64,000 nt of DNA from Hydromicrobium sp964415365 (lineage in GTDB: Bacteria > Actinomycetota > Humimicrobiia > Humimicrobiales > Humimicrobiaceae): the NCBI GenBank assembly GCA_964415365.1, contig CAYPYW010000009.1, positions 1 through 64,000 of the forward strand, in the 5' to 3' direction. The translations under genes were made by a program, and so were the position numbers. How positions within the stretch are numbered: position 1 is the first letter of the stretch; every line of letters starts with the position of its first letter. The notes below the pieces were generated by a model, which was given only the letters and a program-made list of their open reading frames with translations, made no database searches and was not told where the DNA came from. Positions 17,864-25,710 of the stretch are shown piece after piece.

Positions 17864-19000
17864 ATAAATTCACGTGAAAGATTCAAAAAGGCTGTGAGCT
17901 TTGAAGAACCCGATAGGATTCCTGTAGACTTCGGTCAGGATTTTCATAATGGTATTCATGAAATAGCCTATAAAAATTTAATTAATTATATGGGGATAAA
18001 GGATGATATAGAAATTTATGATTGCACACAAAGACTTGCTAAAGTTAAAGATGAAATACTAGATATATTTCATGTTGATACGGGATATATTTTTTCAAAA
18101 AATAATAAAAACTTTATTTTGAAGATAGAAGAAGATGGAAGCTATAAGGATGAATTTGGAGTTAAAAGGAAAAGGTGTGGCTATTATTGTGAAACCATTT
18201 ATTCTCCTTTAGCTGATTTATCCAGGTCTGAAATGATAAAATGGAAATTGCCAGATCCTGAGGAAAAGAGTAGATTTGAGAGTCTAGGAGTTAGAACTAA
18301 GGAAAAATATAAAGATACAAATTACGCTTTAATAGCAGGAAATCCAGCATCTTTATTTTACCTAGCTACTGAATTAAGAGGTTATCAAAAATTTATGGAA
18401 GACCTGATAATAGATCCCCAGATTGCAAATATTCTAGTTGATAAGTTATTAGAATGGAATATTGCATTTATGGATAGTTATTTAAATCAAATAGGAAAAT
18501 TTATAGAAGTTGTTTGGCTAGGGGATGATTGGGGTACTCAATTAGGTCCAGTAATAAGTCCGGATATTTTCAGGAAAATGTTTAAGCCAAAATATAAAAG
18601 ATTAATTGATGCAATAAAAAATATAACTTTTGCTAAGATTTGTTTGCACAGCTGTGGTTCAGTATTGTGGGCAATTAATGATTTTGTAGATATTGGTATA
18701 GATATTTTACATCCATTACAGGGTGATGCTTTTGAGATGAATAATCCGGAATTAATTAAGAAAAAATTTGGTAATAAAATAGCATTTTATTCAAATATAT
18801 CAAATCAAACTATATTACCAAATGGGACAAAGAAGGATATTGAAAAGGAAGTAATAAAAAAAATAAAATACTTAGCCCCTGGTGGTGGTTACATTTTTTC
18901 AATGGGGCATAATATTCAAGCAGATGTTCCAGCTGAAAATATTGTTACTGGGTTTGATACTGTTTATAAATATGGAAAATACCCTATAAGGAATTTATAA
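17864..19000 (+). CDS. UroD-family protein 2 (apparent ATA start codon)
   Basis: A second UroD/MtaA-like protein, 378 residues if read from 17864. The frame runs xNSRERFKKAVSFEEPDRIPVDFG, clearly homologous to the first residues of the upstream paralogue, yet the codon at the Met position is ATA. AAAGGAGG (17851-17858) lies 5 nt upstream, ideal spacing. No ATG, GTG or TTG exists between this site and the preceding stop; the first canonical start is GTG at 17894, ten codons inside the conserved N-terminus. The zinc motif H262-S-C-G and the C-terminal GGGYIFSMGHNIQADVP are intact. Base composition looks more AT-rich than in paralogue 1, suggesting a separate origin. An initiating AUA, a recent mutation or a base error would all explain the start. 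Confidence 0.8.
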   Translation: MNSRERFKKAVSFEEPDRIPVDFGQDFHNGIHEIAYKNLINYMGIKDDIEIYDCTQRLAKVKDEILDIFHVDTGYIFSKNNKNFILKIEEDGSYKDEFGVKRKRCGYYCETIYSPLADLSRSEMIKWKLPDPEEKSRFESLGVRTKEKYKDTNYALIAGNPASLFYLATELRGYQKFMEDLIIDPQIANILVDKLLEWNIAFMDSYLNQIGKFIEVVWLGDDWGTQLGPVISPDIFRKMFKPKYKRLIDAIKNITFAKICLHSCGSVLWAINDFVDIGIDILHPLQGDAFEMNNPELIKKKFGNKIAFYSNISNQTILPNGTKKDIEKEVIKKIKYLAPGGGYIFSMGHNIQADVPAENIVTGFDTVYKYGKYPIRNL

Positions 19001-19334
19001 TCCATTGAGATTAAAGAAAAATATTTGGTATATAATTTTGGAAAAGGTGAATACATTAGAAAGTAGAAAAATTTAATAATAATCTTCCAGTATAAATTCA
19101 TACTAATGCTGGGTTATAAATTCTCTAATCTTAAATTGGAAACTCAATGTAACTTCTATATAAAATTTTTAAATAAATACAGGGTTTTAAGAAATTATTT
19201 GTTCTAATTTTTAAATCAAGAATTAAGAATTGAGTCTGTTATGAAACTTATATACTCACTAAACTTAAAGAATAATTCTAGAATGATTGTGTAATTTTTT
19301 CAAAAACGATTTTTTATTATTATAATCAAAAATA
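19001..19334. other. AT-rich intergenic stretch without recognisable content
   Basis: Between the second UroD gene and the insertion-sequence remnant I find no coding frame, RNA gene or clear terminator. The sequence is simple and A/T-rich. It may be decayed sequence linked to the adjacent insertion-sequence fragment. Confidence 0.6.
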
Positions 19335-19520
19335 TGAAGTGAACCCCTATAATTGAACAGATTATTAAGGCAGGTTAAAATAACAAGGAAAGCAGAAAGG
19401 GGAAAGATAATGAGTATACACAGGAGGAAATATACCAGAGATTTCAAGATAGAGATAGTAGAGAGTGTGCTTAAAGGTAGAAGCACACTGGAAGTTGCTA
19501 TAGATTATGGAAAGATATGG
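19335..19520 (+). mobile_element. Left-end remnant of an IS3-family (IS150-like) insertion sequence
   Basis: TGAAGTGAACCCCTATAATT begins at 19335 and continues GAACA, resembling the terminal inverted repeat of IS150-type elements (TG..TGACCCC....TGGACA). It is followed at normal spacing by the start of a small basic reading frame like IS3-family OrfA. The element breaks off within OrfA at about 19510; no OrfB or right end is present, so it cannot move by itself. Confidence 0.6.
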
Positions 19521-19610
19521 TACTCAAATCTACCCGATCCAGATTGTTTTCTATATATTTCCTCTCTGAGCACAAAATCAATAATACAAAATCAATATAA
19601 CCATTTTTGA
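19410..19610 (+). pseudogene. Truncated IS3-family transposase OrfA
   Basis: From ATG 19410, with AGAAAGGGG upstream, the frame reads MSIHRRKYTRDFKIEIVESV, then LKGRSTLEVAIDYG. This matches the start of IS3-family OrfA proteins, which carry a helix-turn-helix that binds the element's ends. After about residue 34 the sequence (KIWYSNLPDPDCF...) no longer resembles a transposase, and the frame ends at 19610 while running into the 3' end of the opposite-strand membrane-protein gene. The junction near 19510 is the deletion or recombination point. Confidence 0.65.
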
Positions 19611-20095
19611 TATTCAGGATGATTTTTCATATCTTCAAACAGCCAGACCATTCTATCCAGGTACCAGCTTTTTCCGAGATAAGCAAGGGCTACTCCTAAT
19701 ATCGCCGGCCAGACGGAAAGAGTAACTATTGCCCAGACGGATATCAGCATCCCAGCTGAAGAGATCCCGTTGGAGATATTGATTACAGGTTTATGATAAT
19801 CTGGTACGGCAAGTTCTTTACGATTCATCCACACACGCTCTCCCAGAACAGATTTAGATGCCCAGTTTTTTGTGGACCTGGGTTTTTTAAAGAATACAGG
19901 ATTGAAAAACATCCAGGCCAGCGATGCTGCTACCGGAATAGCAGACCACCAGCCAATCCAGATCCTGCTCCAGAAGGCCAGTATTATTATCGGCAGTACT
20001 GAATACCTCGTCCATACACTCCAGGGATTAGCATGTTTCATCCAGTTTTTACTGGTAAGATTAAAAATTCCGGCTATCTTCTTTTCCAGTGTCAT
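19592..20095 (-). CDS. Conserved membrane protein, DUF6653-like
   Basis: A 167-residue protein with three or four hydrophobic segments (around residues 31-60 and 112-142). The conserved opening MTLEKKIAGIFNLTSKNWMK, followed by HANPWSVWTR, and the closing WYLDRMVWLFEDM match a widespread bacterial/archaeal membrane family of unknown function that I associate with DUF6653. No catalytic motif is visible. It is transcribed divergently from the TetR gene; only about 130 bp separate them, with a palindrome near the TetR start, so it is a plausible target of that regulator. The end of the insertion-sequence remnant's frame overlaps its 3' end by 19 bp. Confidence 0.8.
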   Translation of the reverse strand: MTLEKKIAGIFNLTSKNWMKHANPWSVWTRYSVLPIIILAFWSRIWIGWWSAIPVAASLAWMFFNPVFFKKPRSTKNWASKSVLGERVWMNRKELAVPDYHKPVINISNGISSAGMLISVWAIVTLSVWPAILGVALAYLGKSWYLDRMVWLFEDMKNHPEYQKWLY

Positions 20096-20190
20096 ATAGA
20101 TGCTCCTTGCAAGAAATTAATAGAGACATACTAATACTAACATATTATAATAAATAAAATCAATAATTTAAATAAAAAATATATAAAATG

Positions 20191-20226
20191 TTGAATAAAT
20201 GATCTGTTTTATGATATACTAAACAG
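20191..20226 (+). promoter_or_regulatory. Promoter and operator of the TetR gene (probably leaderless mRNA)
   Basis: TTGAAT (20191-20196) and TATACT (20215-20220) are 18 bp apart. CTGTTT (20204-20209) and AAACAG (20221-20226) form an inverted repeat that brackets the -10 box, an ideal repressor site. The expected transcription start falls at about 20227, next to the ATG at 20228, so the mRNA would have almost no leader. Confidence 0.6.
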
Positions 20227-20227
20227 A

Positions 20228-20851
20228 ATGAACGGATATCAAAGACGTAAACAACAGAAAAGGGAAAGTATCCAGCGTGCAGCTCTGGAATTATTCAGAA
20301 TTCATGGTATCAAGAAGGTTAGTATTGCTGAAATTGCTAAGAAAGCAAATGTTAATCCTGTTACTATATTCAATCACTTTCAAAACAAAGACGGGCTAGT
20401 TAGAGATGTAATAGACCTTCTTATTACCAGCCAGTGGGAGGAGTACCGGAAAATACTGGAAAGCAGGCAATCTTTTTTACAAAAAATAGAGCAAATAGTT
20501 GCTTGCAAAGTAGAATCAGCAAATATTTATAACAGTGAGTTACTCCAGACTGCACTTTCGGCAGACGGTAGTATCAGAGAAAAGGTGGAAAAGCTTTATA
20601 GAGATGAAATAACCCCGCTATTGGTTAAATTTATAAAAGAAGAGCAGGAGAGGGGTAATATAAGGCGTAACCTATCGGCAGATACAATAACAATATATTT
20701 TGATATGTTCATCAGTCTGGCACGTGCTCATCCGGAGCTATTTTCAGATAAGAAACAGATATTAAGTTCCACGCGTGAAATCTGGTCTTTATTTTTGTAT
20801 GGTTTAGTGGGTGGTGACTCTGGCGAGAAGTGTGCTCCAGATAAATCTTAA
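20228..20851 (+). CDS. TetR/AcrR-family transcriptional regulator
   Basis: A 207-residue regulator with the typical N-terminal DNA-binding domain: IQRAALELFRIHGIKKVSIA, then EIAKKANVNPVTIFNHFQNKDGL (about residues 15-58). The C-terminal ligand domain is divergent and unassigned. It likely represses itself and the divergent DUF6653-like gene through the CTGTTT/AAACAG palindrome over its promoter. No Shine-Dalgarno site precedes the ATG, consistent with leaderless translation. An inducer cannot be inferred. Confidence 0.88.
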   Translation: MNGYQRRKQQKRESIQRAALELFRIHGIKKVSIAEIAKKANVNPVTIFNHFQNKDGLVRDVIDLLITSQWEEYRKILESRQSFLQKIEQIVACKVESANIYNSELLQTALSADGSIREKVEKLYRDEITPLLVKFIKEEQERGNIRRNLSADTITIYFDMFISLARAHPELFSDKKQILSSTREIWSLFLYGLVGGDSGEKCAPDKS

Positions 20852-20963
20852 TTATGTTCAATTCGAGAAGAGAGACATTATAACAGATAACTTCCTATTT
20901 TATTTTTTTGTTCTAATAATATTTGAAATTTATAATACAGATGTTATTATTGTCCAATACATT

Positions 20964-20993
20964 CCTAATACAAATAACTTTAATTGTATTAGG
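20964..20993. repeat. Perfect inverted repeat between TetR and LVIVD genes
   Basis: CCTAATACAA (20964-20973) and TTGTATTAGG (20984-20993) are perfect complements separated by 10 nt. The site lies in the 179-bp gap, 38 bp before the lipoprotein gene. No T-run follows on either strand, so an operator or mRNA leader hairpin is as likely as a terminator. Confidence 0.55.
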
Positions 20994-21030
20994 TAGTCTC
21001 ATAATAAAAAAATTACACTGGGAGAAGAAT

Positions 21031-22218
21031 ATGCGAAAACTATTTTTATTGTCAATAATTCTTATTGTTTTGCTTGCGCTTGTTGTATCTTGCAAGCCCG
21101 CAGATGTGCAAACAACAATTGCTGAACTTGAAGCAAGGATCAGTGAACTGGAGGAAGAAAATGAGCAGTTAAAGGCTGGATCTGAACAGAAACCTGAAGG
21201 CGAAGAAGAATCTTCTGCAGTAGAAACTTCTGAAGATATAATACAGAAAGAATTTTCTCCAGCCATTGCATCAAGCTTATATATCTCAGGGCAAACCTCT
21301 GCCGTTCATGTTATAGGAGACTATGCATATGCATCTGGACAAGGATTAAAAATTATCGACATAACAGATAAAAATAATCCAGAGATAGTTGGTACTGCTG
21401 ATCCCACTGGCTGGGCAAGTAATTTCTATGTTGAAGGTAACTACGCTTACCTACCTTATTCAATTTGGGATAATGAGGGTTTCTCTTCCGGCGGTTTTAA
21501 AATAATTGATATTACGGATAAGAAAAAGCCTGAAGAGGTTGGAATCTTTGAATCTGATGGAAGTATTAACGGTATCTGTGCTACAGGAAATTACATTTAT
21601 GCTTCCTACGAAATTTCGGAAAAACAAGATGAAGGCTATTACACTATGTTAGAAAGTGGAATAAAAATAATAGACATGACAGATAAAGAAAATTTAGTTT
21701 CTGTAGGGACCTATGATACTGGTGATTCAGGAGCAGGGTCTTTCCGTATTGTAGGAGACTATATCTACCTTTTTGTTAACCAAACCCTTAAAGTACTTGA
21801 TATAACAAATAGGGAGAGTCCAACTGATATAGGTAGTTATAGATCTTCTGGTTGGACAAGTAATTTCTATGTTATGGGAGACTATGTCTACCTGCCTCTC
21901 AGTAATTCTTTGCAGATAATAGATATTTCGGACAAAGAGAATCCAGCAATGGCAGGAGGAGCTTTTGCTTCCGGCGATATAGAATACGTTTTTATTGAGG
22001 GAGACTATGCTTACATAACGTACGTAGTTAGGGATGATAATTGGCAAGTTAAGGAAAGTGGTATGCAAATAATAGATGTTGAAAACAAGAACACTCCTAC
22101 AGTTGTTACAGGAGTTGAAATCCCAGGCGAAGCAGCAGGAATTTTTGTTGATGGAGATTATGCTTATGTTGGGGCTGGTCCGATAGGCTTGCACATATTG
22201 AAATTATATGCAGATTAA
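21031..22218 (+). CDS. LVIVD-repeat beta-propeller lipoprotein
   Basis: A 395-residue exported lipoprotein. The signal peptide ends in VVSC with the lipidated Cys at 21. A short coiled coil follows (IAELEARISELEEENEQLKA, about residues 30-49), then five or more repeats of the form 'V.G.YAY.....LKIIDITDK.NP..VG' (LVIVD repeats), which build a propeller at the cell surface. Proteins of this kind bind partners or ligands; no enzymatic motif is seen. GGGAGAA (21020-21026) precedes the ATG. A longer in-frame reading from 20923 is rejected because it lacks a ribosome site and would bury the signal peptide. A terminator follows. Confidence 0.88.
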   Translation: MRKLFLLSIILIVLLALVVSCKPADVQTTIAELEARISELEEENEQLKAGSEQKPEGEEESSAVETSEDIIQKEFSPAIASSLYISGQTSAVHVIGDYAYASGQGLKIIDITDKNNPEIVGTADPTGWASNFYVEGNYAYLPYSIWDNEGFSSGGFKIIDITDKKKPEEVGIFESDGSINGICATGNYIYASYEISEKQDEGYYTMLESGIKIIDMTDKENLVSVGTYDTGDSGAGSFRIVGDYIYLFVNQTLKVLDITNRESPTDIGSYRSSGWTSNFYVMGDYVYLPLSNSLQIIDISDKENPAMAGGAFASGDIEYVFIEGDYAYITYVVRDDNWQVKESGMQIIDVENKNTPTVVTGVEIPGEAAGIFVDGDYAYVGAGPIGLHILKLYAD

Positions 22219-22255
22219 AACTTCCTCTAACGATTAAATAAAAAGTATTTTACTT

Positions 22256-22283
22256 AACACCCTAATCATTAAGTTAGGGTGTT
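22256..22283 (+). terminator. Terminator hairpin after the LVIVD lipoprotein gene
   Basis: AACACCCTAA (22256-22265) and TTAGGGTGTT (22274-22283) form a perfect 10-bp stem with an 8-nt loop, 38 bp past the stop codon. The following T-run is short (TT, then ACTTCT), so bidirectional or partial termination is possible. Confidence 0.7.
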
Positions 22284-22420
22284 TACTTCTGGTAGTATAA
22301 TTTTAAGAACATCTTAACAGGTATGTTAGGTACCTAATCCAATCTTAAGCTTCGAGAATAACCTGTTGGTGTAGGTTTCGAAAAATCGCTAAGAAGATGA
22401 TTTACTGATAAAATAATAAT

Positions 22421-22870
22421 ATGGAAAATATGGAAGAACTGATTGCTCCCTGTGGCATGAACTGCGCTTTGTGCAGTGGTTATCTGGCAAAGAAAAATAA
22501 TGTAAAAGAGAAAGGCATAAAGATGCCTTACTGTGGCGGATGCCGCCCACGAGATAAGAAATGTGCTTTTTTAAAGAAAAGGTGTCCGTTACTGTTGGAG
22601 AATAAGGTGAAATACTGTTATCAGTGTGAGGAATTTCCCTGTCATGAGTTAAAAACTATAGATAAGCGCTATCGTGAACAGTATCGAATGAGCATGATCG
22701 ATAACTTAAATTTTATCAAAGAAGAAGGGGTCGATAAATTTTTATTGTCAGAAAAGAAGAAATGGCAGTGTCCAGAGTGCGGTAAATTTATATGCTGCCA
22801 TAATGGACTCTGTTTTACATGTGATTTAAAAAAATTAAGTACAATAGAAAATAAATATCGTTGGGAGTAA
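22421..22870 (+). CDS. Cysteine-rich DUF3795 protein
   Basis: A 149-residue protein with about 16 cysteines in paired motifs: LIAPCGMNCALCSGY at the N-terminus, YCGGCRP, YCYQCEEFPCHEL and CPECGKFICC..LCFTC. The opening and the YC..CEEFPC segment are the hallmark of DUF3795, a family common in anaerobes and thought to bind metal or an iron-sulfur centre; its function is unknown. An alternative start is ATG 22430. The alkyltransferase-like gene follows with its ATG 2 nt past the stop, so the two are probably translated from one message. Confidence 0.85.
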   Translation: MENMEELIAPCGMNCALCSGYLAKKNNVKEKGIKMPYCGGCRPRDKKCAFLKKRCPLLLENKVKYCYQCEEFPCHELKTIDKRYREQYRMSMIDNLNFIKEEGVDKFLLSEKKKWQCPECGKFICCHNGLCFTCDLKKLSTIENKYRWE

Positions 22871-22872
22871 GT

Positions 22873-23361
22873 ATGAAAAAAACATGGAATGAGAAGCTGG
22901 CAGATAAAAAAGGCCTGCCTAAGATATTAAAATTGGAAAAGAATTTCCCCTGTTATAATGCTGTACACAAGATGGGAGCTGAAGCGGGTGACAGCATAGT
23001 GCTTGTTAATCTCAGCGAGGTAGTGGAAGTAATGAAGAAGGTACCCAGGGGAAAGATTATTACTATTGTTGAAATCTGCAAAGCAATTGCTAGAAAACAC
23101 AAGGTAAAAGGTTGCTGTTCCTTGACTACTGGTATCTTTATAATGACTGCAGCTAATGCGGCCGAAGAATCGTTGGGAAAAGGTAAGGACTTAAATATTC
23201 CTTACTGGAGGACATTAAAAGCTGATGGTTTCTTAAATGAGAAATATCCGGGCGGACAGGATTCACACAAAAAGCTACTTGAAAAAGAGGGATTTAAAAT
23301 CATTTCAAGAGGAAAGAGGTATAAGGTAGCTGATTTTGAAAAGTACCTGACTCGGTTGTAA
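22873..23361 (+). CDS. Alkyltransferase-like (MGMT-fold) DNA-binding protein without the reactive Cys
   Basis: A 162-residue protein whose central part matches the O6-methylguanine-DNA methyltransferase fold: VPRGKIITIVEICKAIARKH (helix-turn-helix start) and a C-terminal GGQDSHKKLLEKEGFKI. The active-site motif PCHRV of true methyltransferases reads PYWRT here, so the methyl-accepting Cys is missing. Alkyltransferase-like proteins of this type recognise alkylated bases and hand them to nucleotide-excision repair. ATG 22873 with GGGAG upstream is preferred to an in-frame TTG at 22861 that overlaps the previous gene. Confidence 0.8.
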   Translation: MKKTWNEKLADKKGLPKILKLEKNFPCYNAVHKMGAEAGDSIVLVNLSEVVEVMKKVPRGKIITIVEICKAIARKHKVKGCCSLTTGIFIMTAANAAEESLGKGKDLNIPYWRTLKADGFLNEKYPGGQDSHKKLLEKEGFKIISRGKRYKVADFEKYLTRL

Positions 23362-23378
23362 TTCCTCTACTGCTTTGA

Positions 23379-23480
23379 GTTTCAATCCACGCACCCGCGC
23401 GGGGTGCGACCTGCGCCCGAAGCTGCCACTGTTACACCTGTCATTCCTGTTTCAATCCACGCACCCGCGCGGGGTGCGAC
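23379..23480 (-). CRISPR. Minimal type I-C CRISPR array: two repeats, one spacer
   Basis: Two identical 32-bp repeats (23379-23410 and 23449-23480) flank one 38-bp spacer (23411-23448). On the - strand the repeat reads GTCGCACCCC..GGATTGAAAC, a well-known type I-C repeat with a strong GC-rich palindrome, which fixes the transcription direction. The spacer is about 58% GC, far above its surroundings, consistent with foreign origin. The array sits downstream of cas2 on the same strand. Confidence 0.95.
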
Positions 23481-23687
23481 TATCCCTTATTAATTTGGCT
23501 TAATATAGGGATTATTATAATACTTTATGCGAAGCACACCCAATCTTACCCTTATTTGGATTGATATGTAATTTTCAAAGAACAAAGAGCCCATTATTCC
23601 TAACAAATCTTGACTTTGCGAATGTTCCAGTATTTTATGTATCACTTATGGTTCGCACCTCTATTTTTTCAATAAATAAATAATGGG
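23481..23687 (-). promoter_or_regulatory. CRISPR leader with promoter
   Basis: The 207-bp AT-rich stretch between cas2 and the first repeat is the leader. On the - strand, TTGGGT (23538-23543) and TATAAT (23514-23519) are 18 bp apart and would start transcription near 23507, about 27 nt before the first repeat. New spacers should enter at the 23480 side. Confidence 0.7.
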
Positions 23688-23978
23688 TCAGATAATTAAA
23701 GGGCCTTCTATATCTATGGATTCTTTAGCACCCACATGTTCTACGCGGTGTTTCCAATTAGAGCCCAGGAAATAAAATCTCAGACTATCTCTCTCAGGAT
23801 CAATTTCATCAATTAGTTTTTTACGCAGCTGTGTCCATTGTGTAGGATCAACGATACATTCAAAGACAGAAAACTGTACACGCTGGCCATAATCCTTGCA
23901 AACCTTGGCCACACGCCTTAAACGGCGCTGTCCTCCCTCGCTTTCTGTATTCACATCGTAACTAACTAAAACAAACAT
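23688..23978 (-). CDS. cas2: CRISPR-associated Cas2
   Basis: A 96-residue ferredoxin-fold protein beginning MFVLVSYDVNTESEGGQRRLRR, with the conserved Asp8 after the first strand and QFSVFECIVDPTQW in the middle, typical of the Cas2 that pairs with Cas1 in type I-C. It bridges two Cas1 dimers in the spacer-integration complex; nuclease activity is not required for that. It lies 26 bp after cas1 and is the last cas gene before the leader. Length and motifs are normal. Confidence 0.95.
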   Translation of the reverse strand: MFVLVSYDVNTESEGGQRRLRRVAKVCKDYGQRVQFSVFECIVDPTQWTQLRKKLIDEIDPERDSLRFYFLGSNWKHRVEHVGAKESIDIEGPLII

Positions 23979-24004
23979 TATCCTCTTGCTCTTTCTCTTA
24001 ACTC

Positions 24005-25036
24005 CTATTTCCAGATAAAAACGGGATATCCATCGATATCTCCACGCAAATGGCGCGCTAAAAGCAGTGCTTGGATATAAAATAGTAAACCTGTCTGAGC
24101 CTTCTCTTTTAAATATGGATGTATTATCTCTTCCTGTTTTCGCTTTTGATAAGCTACTAATATTTCTTTACGCGTATCGTCATTCATAAAAACCGCACCT
24201 GATTCCATCTTTTTAAAATCCTTTTTACGGACTTGCTCCCTATTAATAAGTGAAAGAGTTAGTCTATCTGCTAAAAACGGCCTGAATTCTTCCATTATGT
24301 CCAGAGCTAGTCCCGGACGGCCTGGCCTATCCCGGTGTAAGAATCCCACACAGGAGTCAAGTCCTACACTTTCAAGTGCAGACCGGACGTCATGCATAAG
24401 TAAAGTGTATAGAAAAGATAACAGGCAATTTACTTCATCCAGTGGCGGACGGCGGTTTCGCTTATCAAATTTAAAATCATTTTTTTGAGCAACTATTAGA
24501 TTGTCAAAAACATCAAAATAGATATTGGCAGCTGCTCCTTCTATACCACGCAGTTCATCTAATGTATCAGTTTTTTGAATCTGGTTAAGATGCCAGCTAA
24601 GTTGCTTTGAAGCTTCAGCCAGTTCATCATTATTAATCTTATCTGTGTGGTCTCTCAGTGCTCGCTGTAGAACTGTGCGGCAATTGGCTATTTTCCCTGT
24701 AAGGATTGACTTAGTTATTTGTGCAGAGTAAGCTGCACTATCTGCGCGTCTGTACTGCTCACGTCTTAGTAAAACATTTCCTGATATTTTACCCTGTATG
24801 CTTGCAAGAAAGTGTCCATACTCGGTCAAAAAACTTACAGCCACCTTATTTTCTGCACAAAAACCCATGAGGTATGGACTCATAGAAACCTGTCCAAAAC
24901 AGACAATACCCTGAATCGTATGTATTGGTAACTGCAGTTTTATCTCTTTGTCAACAGAAACAACCACAGTTTCACCCTCTTTCGAAAGATATGCTCCTTG
25001 TGTAGTAATAAATAATGTGTTTAAGTACTTCTTCAT
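24005..25036 (-). CDS. cas1: CRISPR-associated integrase Cas1 (type I-C)
   Basis: A 343-residue Cas1. The N-terminal beta domain (LNTLFITTQGAYLSKEGETV) is followed by the helical catalytic domain with the metal-binding residues in RGIEGAAANIYFDVF (Glu), GFLHRDRPGRPGLALDIMEEF (His and the acidic pair) and SLINREQVRKKDF, the usual Cas1c pattern. It inserts new spacers at the leader end with Cas2. Its start overlaps the end of cas4 by 4 bp (ATGA), so the two are translationally coupled. Nothing indicates damage. Confidence 0.95.
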   Translation of the reverse strand: MKKYLNTLFITTQGAYLSKEGETVVVSVDKEIKLQLPIHTIQGIVCFGQVSMSPYLMGFCAENKVAVSFLTEYGHFLASIQGKISGNVLLRREQYRRADSAAYSAQITKSILTGKIANCRTVLQRALRDHTDKINNDELAEASKQLSWHLNQIQKTDTLDELRGIEGAAANIYFDVFDNLIVAQKNDFKFDKRNRRPPLDEVNCLLSFLYTLLMHDVRSALESVGLDSCVGFLHRDRPGRPGLALDIMEEFRPFLADRLTLSLINREQVRKKDFKKMESGAVFMNDDTRKEILVAYQKRKQEEIIHPYLKEKAQTGLLFYIQALLLARHLRGDIDGYPVFIWK

Positions 25037-25674
25037 TGTTCTGCTACTTCCTTTAATAGATATTTTTTAACAGAAACTTTCTTACCAATCGTTTTAGGTA
25101 AGCATTCATCAACAAATGAGCATGATTTGCATTTTGGGCTATAAGTAGGTGGGGGAGTTCTACCCTCCTCTATGAAAATATGTAGCTTTATTGCGGTTTC
25201 CTTTGTTTTTCGTCGCAGCTCGTCATCGAATATAACATTAAGCCTGTGTCTTGTTCTCCCGTAGAATAATGCTCCTTCTGGTATTTTGACCTTCATCATT
25301 TCCTCAAGGCAGAGTGCCTGTGCGCACAATTGTATTTTATCGCTGTCATCTGATTTAGGTTTACCGCGTTTATATTCAACAGGGAAGGGAGTCCACTTGC
25401 TGTCGTCTTTTATTTTATGAAATTCCACAGTGTCAGCTTTACCACTTAATCCTAGTTCGAAAGAATGTAGGGGCATACTCTGCACAATTCTAATGCCGGC
25501 AATATTTTTAGCATGTTCTTCATGAACATTTTCATGTACTATTCTGCCTTCGGCTGTTAAGACATTTTCGGTCCATGCCTGCTCAATATGTATTAAAGCA
25601 CACTGCCTCTGGCAGAAAACAAAATGCTGTAAAGCTGATAATTGTAGGAAATTGTCTTCGGAATACATAATCAA
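25033..25674 (-). CDS. cas4: CRISPR-associated exonuclease Cas4
   Basis: A 213-residue RecB-type nuclease. FVFCQRQCALIH near the start (two Cys) and CKSCSFVDEC near the end supply the iron-sulfur cluster ligands. The nuclease residues include the His in VHENVHEEHA and the VEYKRGKPK motif (Glu and Lys). Cas4 trims prespacers and selects their PAM end before Cas1-Cas2 integration. Two Met codons (25674 and 25668) are possible starts. It follows cas7 after 36 bp and overlaps cas1 by 4 bp. Confidence 0.93.
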   Translation of the reverse strand: MIMYSEDNFLQLSALQHFVFCQRQCALIHIEQAWTENVLTAEGRIVHENVHEEHAKNIAGIRIVQSMPLHSFELGLSGKADTVEFHKIKDDSKWTPFPVEYKRGKPKSDDSDKIQLCAQALCLEEMMKVKIPEGALFYGRTRHRLNVIFDDELRRKTKETAIKLHIFIEEGRTPPPTYSPKCKSCSFVDECLPKTIGKKVSVKKYLLKEVAEQ

Positions 25675-25710
25675 ATTTCCTTATAATTATTGATTTAAAA
25701 AATTTGCTAT

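Noticed and set aside
16518..19000. Heme biosynthesis role for the UroD-like genes
   Set aside because: They carry the H-S-C-G zinc motif of methyltransferase relatives, lie in a sugar cluster and have no heme genes nearby.
19793..20099. Coding frames on the + strand across the DUF6653-like gene
   Set aside because: They are antisense shadows of a conserved membrane protein with a clear family pattern on the - strand.
20811..20996. Small protein overlapping the TetR 3' end
   Set aside because: It overlaps the TetR gene out of frame, has no ribosome site and a low-complexity composition.
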